From contig CAJWML010000008.1 of NCBI GenBank assembly GCA_913043285.1, positions 62,001 through 126,000 on the forward strand: a stretch of 64,000 nucleotides of DNA, in the 5' to 3' direction. Both the position numbers and the translations under genes were made by a program. This stretch comes from CAKZNE01 sp002695025 (lineage in GTDB: Bacteria > Bacteroidota > Bacteroidia > Flavobacteriales > Schleiferiaceae). The first letter of the stretch is position 1, and the number at the start of each line of letters is the position of its first letter. Below, piece by piece: positions 1 through 9,091 of the stretch. The notes below the pieces were generated by a model that worked only from the letters and a program-made list of their open reading frames with translations, was not told the origin of the DNA and ran no database searches.

Positions 1-535
1 CCATGGCCGCCAGCGGGTTTTCGGGCAGCAGGTTGGAAATGGCACCGGGTATGCTGTTGATGCCAAAGGAAAGTTCAGCACCTCCCTGGGCTGTGTCGAC
101 CAGTTCCTTAGCGTGTTCGGCAGCGGCTTGCTCGTGCAGGTAGTTGCCCGATTTGAAAAGTGTGGCCAGTATTACACCTATGGTAACAGAAATGGTGGTG
201 GTGCCCACAAAATAAAGCAGCACACCTCCCCCCAGCTTCTTCAGGTTTTCTTTGTCGTTGCTGGCAATGCCGGTGATGATGGAAGCCACAATCAGCGGTA
301 TCATAATCATCTGTACCAGCTTGAGAAACAGGATGCCGGGCAGGGCCAGCCAATTGCCCAATACATCTGCTGTATCCTTACTCAACCAACCATTTTGTGG
401 GCTTAGCAACAGGCCAAAACCCACCCCCAGAAACAGGGCAATAATCACCTTCAGCCACAGGCGGTTCTCCACCAACTTTTGCAAGTAGGTGTTCAGTGAT
501 TTCAGGCTCCTTATTTCCGAATCAAAGATGCTCAT
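1..535 (-). CDS. Dicarboxylate/amino acid:cation symporter (5' part, cut by window edge)
   Basis: The gene starts at 535 on the minus strand and runs off the left edge, so only the first 178 codons are visible. They show a short cytoplasmic start, a first membrane helix (about residues 24-42), a second at about 60-85 containing KLVQMIMIPLIVASIITGIA, and a third at about 98-120. That second segment is characteristic of the DAACS (GltP/DctA) sodium- or proton-coupled glutamate/aspartate/dicarboxylate carriers of the inner membrane. The start overlaps the 3' end of the GAPDH gene by 14 bases, so the two are probably co-transcribed. Substrate cannot be told from this part; the binding-site helices lie outside the window. 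Confidence 0.85.
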   Translation of the reverse strand, partial: MSIFDSEIRSLKSLNTYLQKLVENRLWLKVIIALFLGVGFGLLLSPQNGWLSKDTADVLGNWLALPGILFLKLVQMIMIPLIVASIITGIASNDKENLKKLGGGVLLYFVGTTTISVTIGVILATLFKSGNYLHEQAAAEHAKELVDTAQGGAELSFGINSIPGAISNLLPENPLAAM

Positions 536-1553
536 TGGTTATGCCCAGGCTTTCATTGGTTTTGACAATAGAATTTTCGGCACTTTCTTCAATTCCGGTG
601 AGGGCGCGGATGGCATCAATCGTCTCCGGAATTACGATGGCCTGATTGTCCACCAAGTAGGCGTAAAACAACTCATCGTCCTGCACTTTCAGCATATCCT
701 GCCAAAGGGCCACTTCGTACATATCGCCCCAAGGGCGGCCCATATCGAGGTATTTTTCCTTTACCGTATTGTTGGAAACGAGGCCATCCGAATAATTAAT
801 GAAAGTAATGCGCGTGGATGAACGAAAGGCTTCCAGCACTTCTTCCTTGGTTGCTTTGCGGGTGAGGCGCACATTCCAGTAGTGCAGGTGGCTCAGGGTT
901 TCGGGTACTTTTACGGCCATGGTTACTACATCCAGTTCCGGGTCCACACTTTTGGCATCCGGCCCCTGGTGGCTTGGTATATCTTGTTCAGGAACCAACG
1001 TGTTCATAATTCCGCCTAGGTGACTTTCCCAGGGATCAGTGGCTCTGCGCAACAAGGTGCCTCGTGCGCTTTGCAGCAAGCCTGCCTTTTTCAATGCCGT
1101 AAGCGTGCGCACCATAGAAGTGGTATTGCACGACACCACCCGGGTACTCTCCCGATTAAGGGCAGAAGCATAGTTGCTCTCCGCACTGAACGAGTGGCCA
1201 GTGGTTTCATGCTTTTCACCGCCTTGCATAATGAATTTTAGCCCCAGCTTTTTGTAGGTTTCTACATTTTGGGCCGCAATCTTTTTTGGGGTACAGTCCA
1301 CTGCGAGGTCAACCTGTGCAAGAAGTTCATCCATGGTTCCTTTTACGGGAATGCCGGCAGAAGTCATGTTTTGGTGGGCATCACTGTTGGCGGCAAATAT
1401 CGAATACCCCTTTTCTACAGCTGTGGATATGCGCCAGTCACTAATTACATCGGCCACTCCGGTCAGTTCCATATCATCTTGTAGGGCCACGGCATCGGCC
1501 ACTCTTTTACCAATTACACCATAGCCGATTAAGGCAATCTTTTGCTTTTTCAT
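522..1553 (-). CDS. gap: Type II (archaeal-type) glyceraldehyde-3-phosphate dehydrogenase
   Basis: The 343-residue product has an N-terminal Rossmann motif GYGVIGKRVA (residues 10-19) and the catalytic-cysteine motif SCNTTSMVRT with Cys142. That form is typical of archaeal GAPDH rather than the bacterial SCTTNC form, and the length fits the archaeal family. It should oxidise glyceraldehyde-3-phosphate with NAD(P)+ in the cytosol. It overlaps the K+ channel gene upstream by 4 bases and the symporter downstream by 14, so it sits inside an operon of ion transporters, an unexpected place for a glycolytic enzyme. A second, classical GAPDH probably exists elsewhere in the genome, but that is inference. 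Confidence 0.88.
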   Translation of the reverse strand: MKKQKIALIGYGVIGKRVADAVALQDDMELTGVADVISDWRISTAVEKGYSIFAANSDAHQNMTSAGIPVKGTMDELLAQVDLAVDCTPKKIAAQNVETYKKLGLKFIMQGGEKHETTGHSFSAESNYASALNRESTRVVSCNTTSMVRTLTALKKAGLLQSARGTLLRRATDPWESHLGGIMNTLVPEQDIPSHQGPDAKSVDPELDVVTMAVKVPETLSHLHYWNVRLTRKATKEEVLEAFRSSTRITFINYSDGLVSNNTVKEKYLDMGRPWGDMYEVALWQDMLKVQDDELFYAYLVDNQAIVIPETIDAIRALTGIEESAENSIVKTNESLGITNEHL

Positions 1554-2110
1554 AAATTTTGAGTTTTTGAGTTAATGTGTATGTTATTAATATTTGAAAG
1601 TCCGAAAATGATCATTACAAAGCTCTGGCCTATTTCTATGGTTGATATGAGCCTAGCCGGAATGGTAATGGGAGCAATATCTCCATAGCCCACCGAGGCA
1701 AAGGTTACCACACTGAAGTAGGTTAGCTCAAACAGGTGTCCTATGTATCCCAGATTTGCAGAGGCTGTCAGTCCTTTAAAGGCTGTGCCATCGATAGCGT
1801 AAAGACAGGTGTAGTCTGCAGAAAAAGAAAATATTATCAACACAATGAGAAACCCAAAAACCGAAAGCAGTTGCCTGAATGAGTGGCAAAGCCGGATGGA
1901 CTTATTGACCTGCCTGAAAGTGAAAAAGGTGAAATAAATCGTTTTGAAAAAGGCGAGTACCACTACCACATAAGGCACCCAACTAAGGCTATGGTCAATA
2001 AACCGCATTAGGTACACATAAGCCACGGCCACCGCTACCACCACCAGGAGGGCCGGGCTTATCTGTTTGAAAAATGACCATAGAAATCGTTTTGGGTTGT
2101 ATGCCGTCAT
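1550..2110 (-). CDS. Two-pore-helix type potassium channel family protein
   Basis: This 186-residue protein has about four hydrophobic segments (about 18-36, 43-63, 82-100 and 155-175) and a pore region at about 126-150 with the K+ selectivity filter TFASVGYGDIAP (SVGYGD at 139-144). The filter marks it as an ion-channel-2 family K+ channel of the inner membrane. No RCK/TrkA-N regulatory domain follows, so gating may be voltage- or ligand-independent, or a partner may supply it. The start is 2 bases from the MgtC-like gene and the end overlaps GAPDH by 4, consistent with one transcript. Confidence 0.8.
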   Translation of the reverse strand: MTAYNPKRFLWSFFKQISPALLVVVAVAVAYVYLMRFIDHSLSWVPYVVVVLAFFKTIYFTFFTFRQVNKSIRLCHSFRQLLSVFGFLIVLIIFSFSADYTCLYAIDGTAFKGLTASANLGYIGHLFELTYFSVVTFASVGYGDIAPITIPARLISTIEIGQSFVMIIFGLSNINNIHINSKTQNL

Positions 2111-2111
2111 A

Positions 2112-3386
2112 TCAGTTTAGAATTAGGTTTATCAATACATATAAAATCCCGACAAGGAGTACGCTGCCAAATGCCGTCCCTACCTTGCGGCCTACTTCGC
2201 GCCCGCCTTTCCAAATGCTGATACCCATCTTTACAAGGGTGTTGCTTAGGGTGGCTGTTACCACCACCATAGCAGCGGTGGCAGCCGAAATGGATTGACC
2301 GCCCAGCTCGGTCATACTAATGGTAATGGCATCGGTATCGGCCAGTCCCGAAATGATGGCAGAGAGGTAAAGCCCCTTATCGCCCAGATAAATACCGGCA
2401 TAATAAACGGTGAGCAGTATGCCTACAAACAAAGCCCCGAAGCTGAGTGCGCTTAGGATATTAAGAGGGTTTCCTATTTTTATTTCCTGTTCGGTTTCGG
2501 GCTTTTTCTTTTTTCGCCACAAGCGCCAGGAGAAAAATATGGCCGTGGCAAACATCAGGCTGAAAGGCAGCCATAAGTCGGTGAGCAAATCAGAATTGAA
2601 AATAAAAGCCAGCAGGGCAAGCCTCGGAAACATAATAGAGGATGAGATGACAATCCCAGATGCATAGGATCCGGCCAGCTCAGGATTTTCTTTGCCCCTA
2701 GGTGCAAAAGACCAGGCTACCGCTGTGCTGGAAATGAGTCCGCCCAATAGCGCGGTGAGAAAGATCCCTTTGCCTGTACCTATGAATTTCACCAAAAAGT
2801 AACCAGCAAAATTCAGCAGTGATACAATCACCACAACCCAGCCAATGGTGTAGGCATTGAGGATATTCCCCGGCCCAAAATCACGGCTTGGTAAAAAGGG
2901 CAGAATCAATAGAGCGAGAATGAAGAACTTGATGATGGACAATAGTTCTGTGTGCGTAATGCGCTTTAGCGTAGAGGTGAAAGTTTCTTTTAATGCCAGT
3001 AGCGTTACAATAATCACTGCGCTGGCCAGTGCTTCTTTGTATAAGTGAAGGGCCACCATTACCCCCAGTACAAATGTGGATACCAAAGCTAAATGCGTAG
3101 TGTGGCCTGGTTTGCTAGGGGTTTTATTAAAATGATCGAGACCCAGCAACAGGATAAGGGCAGGCAGAGCCACTACTACAGACCATTTGCCATAATCTGC
3201 AGGGAGGCTGGCTAGTAAAAAGCCAAGAATACTTACAATGGGGAAGGTACGGATCCCGGCTGTGGAGTTTTGTTGAAACTTATTAAATTCACGTTCCAGG
3301 CCAATGATAAGACCAATGCCTGTGCTCAATAATAGACCGGTTAAAAAGGGACTGAGGTAATTATATATTTCTTGGTGTGGCTCCAT
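2112..3386 (-). CDS. MgtC/SapB-DUF4010 family membrane protein
   Basis: The 424-residue protein is hydrophobic throughout. Its N-terminal segment GLLLSTGIGLIIGLERE (about residues 17-33) matches the opening of the MgtC/SapB family, and the remainder resembles the DUF4010 half that is often fused to it. MgtC-type proteins are linked to Mg2+ or acid stress and to ATP-synthase inhibition in other bacteria; the function of the DUF4010 fusions is not known. One base separates it from the MFS gene upstream and one from the channel downstream. The surrounding Na+/H+ and K+ transporters suggest ion homeostasis, by context only. Confidence 0.8.
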   Translation of the reverse strand: MEPHQEIYNYLSPFLTGLLLSTGIGLIIGLEREFNKFQQNSTAGIRTFPIVSILGFLLASLPADYGKWSVVVALPALILLLGLDHFNKTPSKPGHTTHLALVSTFVLGVMVALHLYKEALASAVIIVTLLALKETFTSTLKRITHTELLSIIKFFILALLILPFLPSRDFGPGNILNAYTIGWVVVIVSLLNFAGYFLVKFIGTGKGIFLTALLGGLISSTAVAWSFAPRGKENPELAGSYASGIVISSSIMFPRLALLAFIFNSDLLTDLWLPFSLMFATAIFFSWRLWRKKKKPETEQEIKIGNPLNILSALSFGALFVGILLTVYYAGIYLGDKGLYLSAIISGLADTDAITISMTELGGQSISAATAAMVVVTATLSNTLVKMGISIWKGGREVGRKVGTAFGSVLLVGILYVLINLILN

Positions 3387-3387
3387 A

Positions 3388-4623
3388 TCAGTTTCGTGAT
3401 GATTTTAGGTGATGAAAACCAATAAAGGAAGTAGCAACCAAAATGCCACCGGTAATATAAAAGGGACTCCCGGGGCTAAGGGTGTATAATGCCGTACCGG
3501 CCAAGGGGCCGGCCATTTGGCCTATACCGCTAAAGGAAGATTGCATGCCGAGTGCCCAGCCTGATGATGCCGGATCTTTGAGGGATACCAGGGCGAGTAA
3601 ATTGGGCACCACCAGCGAAGCTCCCAGGCCAAAGATGCCTATAGCCAGCAGGATGACCCAAGGGTTTTGGCTGAGCACAAACACCGGCAGGGTGAGGCCG
3701 GCAATCAAGAAGCCCAGGGCCATTTGTTTTTCGGGGTTACGGATAACCAACGAGCCCCACTTTGCCACCACGGGCTGTAGCACCGCCATTACTAATCCAC
3801 ATATAAGCAGGCCTGCGCCAATAAAAGCCACCGAAAACTGCCCGGAATCTTTAATGAACAATGGGAAAACACTTTCAAAGGAGGTAATGCCCAATTGCAG
3901 CACCAGCGAGAGCAGGAGCAGCCTTCCAAAGAGGTGCCATTTGCCTTGTGGGAAAAAAGAGGTCACCTTACGGTTGTGTGCTTTGACAACCTTAACCGGC
4001 TTAACGTTTTTCAAAAACGCCAATGCCAGTGTGAGGGCCATCAGCCCAATGAGCGCCAGTACAAGAAAAGGAACACTGAAGCGGTCAATCAGTAAGTGGA
4101 AGGATGGCTCCCAGCGCAAATGCCAGTTGTTGCCGATCAGCAGGCCACTAATGCCCGGTCCGGTAACCACGCCAGCACTCACGGCCGTGCCCGCCCAGGC
4201 CATGGCTTTGGTGCGGTTGGCCTCTTCGGTGATTTCTGAAATAAAGGCGTTGATCACCGGCACCAGGAAGGAAGAAAACAAGCTCCCTACAATCCTGGCC
4301 ACGTATAACATGGTGAGCGTAGTGCTAAAAGCGATCATCACCTGCATAAGGACAAAACCGCCCAAACCGAGTATAATGGGCCATTTTGGCCCCAACCGGT
4401 CGGCTACCCTCCCCCAAAAGGGAGCGGTAAAGACCAGCGCAACCGGGTAGATAGCGGTGAGAATGCCGAAGTGAAAAGCGATGTTGTCCGGTGGGGTGGA
4501 GCTGGTCATGATCCGCTCCAGGAAAAAGGGCAATACCGGCAACAGCACGCCATAGCCCATCATCACCACAAAAAGGCAAGTGAGTAAAATGAGCAGGTTG
4601 CTATGTATTTTTGGCGCTGTCAT
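3388..4623 (-). CDS. MFS transporter, drug-efflux type
   Basis: The 411-residue protein shows twelve-helix hydrophobicity. The loop between helices 2 and 3 carries GRVADRLGPKWPIILG, the MFS signature in the version found in TetA/Bcr-like proton-drug antiporters, and the N-terminus has GYGVLLPVLPFFLE, as in drug:H+ antiporter-1 members. It should export small molecules at the inner membrane; the substrate is unknown. It overlaps the end of nhaA by 4 bases and ends 1 base before the MgtC-like gene. A role in exporting an iron chelator would fit the receptor at the head of the operon but is speculation. Confidence 0.8.
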   Translation of the reverse strand: MTAPKIHSNLLILLTCLFVVMMGYGVLLPVLPFFLERIMTSSTPPDNIAFHFGILTAIYPVALVFTAPFWGRVADRLGPKWPIILGLGGFVLMQVMIAFSTTLTMLYVARIVGSLFSSFLVPVINAFISEITEEANRTKAMAWAGTAVSAGVVTGPGISGLLIGNNWHLRWEPSFHLLIDRFSVPFLVLALIGLMALTLALAFLKNVKPVKVVKAHNRKVTSFFPQGKWHLFGRLLLLSLVLQLGITSFESVFPLFIKDSGQFSVAFIGAGLLICGLVMAVLQPVVAKWGSLVIRNPEKQMALGFLIAGLTLPVFVLSQNPWVILLAIGIFGLGASLVVPNLLALVSLKDPASSGWALGMQSSFSGIGQMAGPLAGTALYTLSPGSPFYITGGILVATSFIGFHHLKSSRN

Positions 4624-5969
4624 GCTGCGGATGTTTTATTGAGGTTGGCTTTTTCAGTTGACGGAGAATTAATCCATAGCAGGATGGAGCCCAATATGCC
4701 AGCCAGGGCCGAGGTAAACAGGATGCTGAGCTTGGCCACATAGCGCATCTCAGGACATTGAAATGCCAGGTCGGTAACAAACAACGACATAGTGAAACCA
4801 ATACCTGCAATAAGGGCTACTGCACAAAGCTGCCCCCAGGTAATGCCTTCTCCCAATTTTGCCACCTTAAGTTTTACCAATAGCCAGGCAGTGCCACTGA
4901 TACCCACAAACTTGCCCACAATAAGGCCTGCCATAATGCCCAGGCTGATATTTTGTGCCAGCAGTGATATCAGGTTCCCGTGAATGTGAATCCCAGCATT
5001 AACCAATGCAAATAGGGGCAGGATGAAAAAGCCTATTATGGGGGATAATGCGTGTTCTATTTTTTGTAAAGGGGTTTCCGCGTCATTGGTCTTTTGCTTG
5101 ATATTTTCAAGGATTTCCAATTGGTGTTCAGAAATAAAACTTCCACCAATGGGCTTGGCATCGATGAATTGCCGATGCAGGCTTGTTAAGTCCTGTACAT
5201 AATCTCCTTCTTTAATTTTTACCCTCCCGGGGATGGAGAAAGCGATTAGAATACCGGCAATGGTGGGGTGTACCCCTGAAAAAAAGAAGGCCAGCCACAC
5301 ACCTCCAATACCAATTATAGCATAAAACCAGGCACCTCTTATTCCCATAAAATTTCCTCCCACCAGAATGAGGAAGAAGATAAGGGCGTACAAAAGGTCT
5401 ATTTCAGCAATATTGGAAGTGTAAAAAAATGCGATTACCAGTACCGCTCCCAAATCATCAACAATAGCCAGGGCTACCAGAAAAACCTTTAATGCTACGG
5501 GCACGCGTTTGCCAAAAAGGGTAAGCACCCCCAGGGCAAAGGCAATGTCGGTGGCCATAGGAATGCCCCAGCCATCCTGCCCGTCTCCGGCAAAATTGAA
5601 AAGGGAATAAAGCATTGCCGGCAATACCATACCTCCTATGGCCGCACCAATAGGCAATATGGCCTCGCGAGGGTTTGATAGCCGGCCACCCAGTATTTCC
5701 CGCTTTAGCTCCAAGCCCACAAAAAGAAAGAAAACAGCCATTAGGCCATCATTAACCCACAGCAACAATGGCTCTGCCAGAGCAAACTCACCGATTTGTA
5801 CAGCGATTTCAGTATGGATGAGGCTATGATAGATTTCCTGCCAAGGGCTGTTGGCCCACACCAAGGCGATAACTACCGAAATGAAAATAGCCACACCTGA
5901 CCAAACCTGACGGTTTTCCTTTAGGTTTTCCATGAAAATCACCAATATTTTCGGGCTTAACATGCTCAT
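4620..5969 (-). CDS. nhaA: Na+/H+ antiporter NhaA
   Basis: The 449-residue inner-membrane protein carries the NhaA landmarks. These are LLLWVNDGLMAVFFLFVGLE (about 68-87), MATDIAFALGVL with Asp141, and ALAIVDDLGAVLVIAFFYT with the paired Asp171-Asp172 that bind Na+ and H+ in the E. coli protein. It should expel Na+ (or Li+) in exchange for protons and help set internal pH. The start used gives a short leader; Met13 is an equally possible start. It lies 24 bases after the TonB receptor gene and overlaps the MFS gene by 4, so it is probably the second gene of that operon. Confidence 0.95.
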   Translation of the reverse strand: MSMLSPKILVIFMENLKENRQVWSGVAIFISVVIALVWANSPWQEIYHSLIHTEIAVQIGEFALAEPLLLWVNDGLMAVFFLFVGLELKREILGGRLSNPREAILPIGAAIGGMVLPAMLYSLFNFAGDGQDGWGIPMATDIAFALGVLTLFGKRVPVALKVFLVALAIVDDLGAVLVIAFFYTSNIAEIDLLYALIFFLILVGGNFMGIRGAWFYAIIGIGGVWLAFFFSGVHPTIAGILIAFSIPGRVKIKEGDYVQDLTSLHRQFIDAKPIGGSFISEHQLEILENIKQKTNDAETPLQKIEHALSPIIGFFILPLFALVNAGIHIHGNLISLLAQNISLGIMAGLIVGKFVGISGTAWLLVKLKVAKLGEGITWGQLCAVALIAGIGFTMSLFVTDLAFQCPEMRYVAKLSILFTSALAGILGSILLWINSPSTEKANLNKTSAA

Positions 5970-5993
5970 GTGTTTTTCAATGATCTTTTCATT

Positions 5994-8441
5994 TTAAAAG
6001 TCAGCTTTAAGCCCCACCATGAATGCTCTGGGCATACCGGGACGAACTCCTGCCGGCCTTCTTGCTACAATGTACATCTGGTCCGAGATATTGGTAACAT
6101 TGGCAAAAAGGGAAATATTCCTATGCGCCCTATAGCTAACACTGGCATCGAGCACGAAGTAAGCATCTGTTTTTGCATCAGGAAGCAGGTCACCCTGTCC
6201 TGGCTCAGTCCGCATCTCATCCAAATATTTACCACTAAGGTTTATATTAAAGCGCCTATGCTCCAGTCCCAGCATAATGACAAGCTGATTCTTTGCAAAA
6301 TAAGGAAGCTCATCACCTTTTTGTACATTTCCCCACCCTTCAAAATCGCTTTCAAAACTTGAAAGAAAGGTGGCATCGGTCAAGGTATAAACCACTGATA
6401 CCGGCAAACTGAAAGAGGCGCTATGGCTGGCGAGTAAATCATAGCCTGCCTGCAATTCCAGTCCTTGGGTTACTACAGCACCCCCATTAAACAATTGGTT
6501 GGTCCCTGCCCCACCGGCAGCAGTAAGGTCAGTACCCAACAGGTTGTCATAATCGCTGTAAAATGCCACCGCCTGGGCACTAAATGCATTTTTACGGTAA
6601 CGGACTCCCAGTTCGTAGTTTATGCTTTTTTCCGGCTGGGTCCCCTCTTTGGAGCCGGGAGGGGAAAAGCCTTTGTGCACACCACCAAAAGCACTTAGGT
6701 GTTTGGTGAATTTGTAATCCACACCCATGCCGGGAATGAAAACATCTGTTTGATTGCTTCTTTGTTCAAGATCGGTTCCTGTTCGGTCAGGGTCACTTTT
6801 GCCGTAATCCTGCCTTTCGATAAAGATATTTTCATAACGAAGCCCAGGAGTAAGCGTAAGCTTGCCATAATTTACCCGGTATTGAATGTAGGAGGCAAAG
6901 GCATTAGCGGTTTCAATGCGGTTGCTTTCTGTTCCCTTCACACCAGCTGTAGTTAGTTCCATCACTCCACCGTCCATCGCATATTCATCCACCCACTGGA
7001 AGCGGTCAACTTGATCCTGGTGCAAGCGGATGCCAAAATCCACTTTGTGCGAGATGGCTTTGGTATTGAAAAGGAAGCTTAAAACAGATTGTACACCTTG
7101 GGCATAGTAAGTCCGGTTGTTGGCCTTTACATCCAGAGCATCGCCATTGGCACTGCTTGCGCCAGTTATTATGTTAAAGGCATCGGGAGAAAGGGAAGGA
7201 TCCTTTAGAAGTTCGGCTATCCCGTATTTTGTTCCCGTACTGTCTTTGACCTTATCCAGTTTATACCAGTTTCGATGGAAGTCTGAGCGGTAAGCTGTGG
7301 TGGTTACTTCCAAATTTTTTGAAAACTTCGCAAAATGGGTAAGGGAAATCTGGGTTTGCTCAGTAGTTATGACGTCTTCTTGAGAGCCTGCGTACCTGCG
7401 GTATGGGTTTTCCTGGAAATCACGTTGCGTTAACCCCAGGTATGTTTCATTGGAAGTCTCCTGGGTTTGTCCAACTTTAAATGTTAAGGACTGATAAATT
7501 TTTGCATCAGGATTAGTGTTAATTTTGAGCTTGGCCAGGTAATCCTTTTTGTCAAAGCCAGTGTTGCCACCTCTGTCCAGCACTTTGAAACCGTTGGATT
7601 TATACTGGAATGTTTCTACCAAATAGGCTACATTCTTATGGGCGTTGCCCACATAAGCGTGCAGGTTTCTTCCGCCATAGCTGCCTCCTAATAAGTGCAT
7701 TCTGCCCGAAAATTGCTCAGGAATAGGAGTGGAGATAAGGTTAATAGCTCCGCCTGTGGTGTAAGGGCCGTATTTTATCTGGCTGCTGCCCTTTAAAATT
7801 TCTATAGCCTGCATCCTGCCAATAGTGGGAAAATAATAGGCTGCCGGGGCAGCGTATGGTGCGGGGGCCATTAATACCCCGTCTTCCATCACGGTAATTT
7901 TGGAACTTCGTTCTACCCCAGTTCCCCTCAAACCAATGTTGGGCCGCAACCCGAAGCCGTCCTCTTCCTGAATATTAATGCCCGGCACTGCCCGCAGCGT
8001 ACGGTTTATATCAGTATAACTGAATTTTTCGATTTCCTTCGGGGAAATATAATAGGCAGAGCCCGGGATGTCTTTTATGCCAGAGTTCCCACCGGTAATG
8101 GATGAGGTAACGTTTACGGTATTTAAATTTTGAGTTGTTTCTATCAGTGCCAGGTTGAGCCGGAGGGTATCGCCTGCCGCAAGCTTAATTTTACGGGATA
8201 GGGGCTTATAACCCAAGAAGGACACTTGTAATTGATACGTGCCAGGGGGGATTTGTGCCATACGGAAGTTCCCCTTACCATTAGTGATGGTCCCATGCCT
8301 GGTACCCTGCAGGAAAACAGAAGCGTTGGCAATAGGTGTTAGGCTGTCCGTATGTGTGATGAACCCGGTAACGCTTGCGGTTTGCGCTGCCGCCTGAACA
8401 ATAAAAAACATAGCGGCAATAACTGTAAATACATATCTCAT
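5994..8441 (-). CDS. FecA-like TonB-dependent outer membrane receptor
   Basis: I place the start at 8441 because it opens a clear signal peptide (MRYVFTVIAAMFFIVQAAAQ); an upstream in-frame start at 8576 would add 45 non-signal residues. The 815-residue product has a carboxypeptidase-regulatory-like domain (about 25-105), a plug domain (about 120-230) with IGLRGTGVERSSKITVMEDG and APAPYAAPAAYYFP, and a 22-strand-type barrel ending in aromatic ...LKADF. The plug resembles FecA (ferric dicitrate) more than vitamin B12 receptors. It probably imports a ferric chelate across the outer membrane using TonB energy. The palindromic operator at 8461-8483 supports iron control. The exact ligand is unknown. 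Confidence 0.88.
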   Translation of the reverse strand: MRYVFTVIAAMFFIVQAAAQTASVTGFITHTDSLTPIANASVFLQGTRHGTITNGKGNFRMAQIPPGTYQLQVSFLGYKPLSRKIKLAAGDTLRLNLALIETTQNLNTVNVTSSITGGNSGIKDIPGSAYYISPKEIEKFSYTDINRTLRAVPGINIQEEDGFGLRPNIGLRGTGVERSSKITVMEDGVLMAPAPYAAPAAYYFPTIGRMQAIEILKGSSQIKYGPYTTGGAINLISTPIPEQFSGRMHLLGGSYGGRNLHAYVGNAHKNVAYLVETFQYKSNGFKVLDRGGNTGFDKKDYLAKLKINTNPDAKIYQSLTFKVGQTQETSNETYLGLTQRDFQENPYRRYAGSQEDVITTEQTQISLTHFAKFSKNLEVTTTAYRSDFHRNWYKLDKVKDSTGTKYGIAELLKDPSLSPDAFNIITGASSANGDALDVKANNRTYYAQGVQSVLSFLFNTKAISHKVDFGIRLHQDQVDRFQWVDEYAMDGGVMELTTAGVKGTESNRIETANAFASYIQYRVNYGKLTLTPGLRYENIFIERQDYGKSDPDRTGTDLEQRSNQTDVFIPGMGVDYKFTKHLSAFGGVHKGFSPPGSKEGTQPEKSINYELGVRYRKNAFSAQAVAFYSDYDNLLGTDLTAAGGAGTNQLFNGGAVVTQGLELQAGYDLLASHSASFSLPVSVVYTLTDATFLSSFESDFEGWGNVQKGDELPYFAKNQLVIMLGLEHRRFNINLSGKYLDEMRTEPGQGDLLPDAKTDAYFVLDASVSYRAHRNISLFANVTNISDQMYIVARRPAGVRPGMPRAFMVGLKADF

Positions 8442-8460
8442 ATTTAAAGAATTTAGTTTA

Positions 8461-8483
8461 TTATTTAGAATTAGTCTAAATAA
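8461..8483. promoter_or_regulatory. Probable iron-repressor operator upstream of the FecA-like receptor
   Basis: Perfect 9-bp inverted arms TTATTTAGA and TCTAAATAA flank the 5-bp spacer ATTAG. The site lies 19 bases before the receptor start and just downstream of a near-consensus Bacteroidota -7 element (CATATTTG on the minus strand, about 8484-8491), where a bound repressor would block transcription. The TTAGA...TCTAA core resembles DtxR/IdeR- or Fur-type iron boxes; which regulator binds is inference. Confidence 0.6.
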
Positions 8484-8623
8484 ATGCAAATATGTAAAAC
8501 ATTGTGTCATTACCGATATCGGTTTTAATTTTTTATCAATTAATTGCAGGCTATGGTGAAGAGGGGCGGGCTTCATAAATTTCCCACCCCTCTCTGGCCA
8601 AACCTACATGAGTGGCCTTTCCA

Positions 8624-9070
8624 TTATCTATGGGGTGGATACTGTAAGTGCACCGCCCGCAGCTCATTCATCTCATTATGGCTTTCGATGCTATGGCCAT
8701 GGTCATCTCCTTCGTCTTCGTCATGGCCACCTCCGCTGCCGTGGTGGTGATTGTTAGTACCTGAGTGATGGTGGTCATCCTCCCGGTTATTGTGGCTGTA
8801 ATTATCATGATGCCGCTCATATTCTGCATCCCCAAAATGAAACAGGCTGTCACAATATTGCACAAAGGCAGTATCACAGTTATTGGCCGGATCATCGCAC
8901 CACACAAGGGAATCCTGGTAGGCTTCTGCCGTGTGGAGGGCTTCCTCCATACCTTCAACAGCGATTTTATCCTCTGCCGAAAGCTCATCAGAAAGATCGC
9001 TTTCCTTTTCGCAGGCTGTAAACATCACAGCCATAGTGAAAACAGTAATTGTTAAAAAAATACTTTTCAT
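8624..9070 (-). CDS. His/Asp-rich lipoprotein, unknown function
   Basis: The 148-residue protein begins with a lipoprotein signal peptide ending in FTAC (Cys20), so the mature protein should be anchored in the envelope. An acidic helical part follows (to about residue 85), then a low-complexity stretch at about 86-130 in which His, Asp and Gly alternate. Such tails usually bind Zn2+, Ni2+ or Cu2+. I do not recognise a named family. It stands between the iron-type receptor and a run of cytochrome, YHS and Met-rich proteins, so a metal-buffering role is plausible. Confidence 0.6.
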   Translation of the reverse strand: MKSIFLTITVFTMAVMFTACEKESDLSDELSAEDKIAVEGMEEALHTAEAYQDSLVWCDDPANNCDTAFVQYCDSLFHFGDAEYERHHDNYSHNNREDDHHHSGTNNHHHGSGGGHDEDEGDDHGHSIESHNEMNELRAVHLQYPPHR

Positions 9071-9091
9071 CTTCTTTGCTTTAATGGTTTG

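Noticed and set aside
3482..4450. Long plus-strand open frame of 322 codons
   Set aside because: It lies wholly antisense to the MFS transporter, which has full family motifs; the composition is that of a shadow frame with no signal, domain or promoter.
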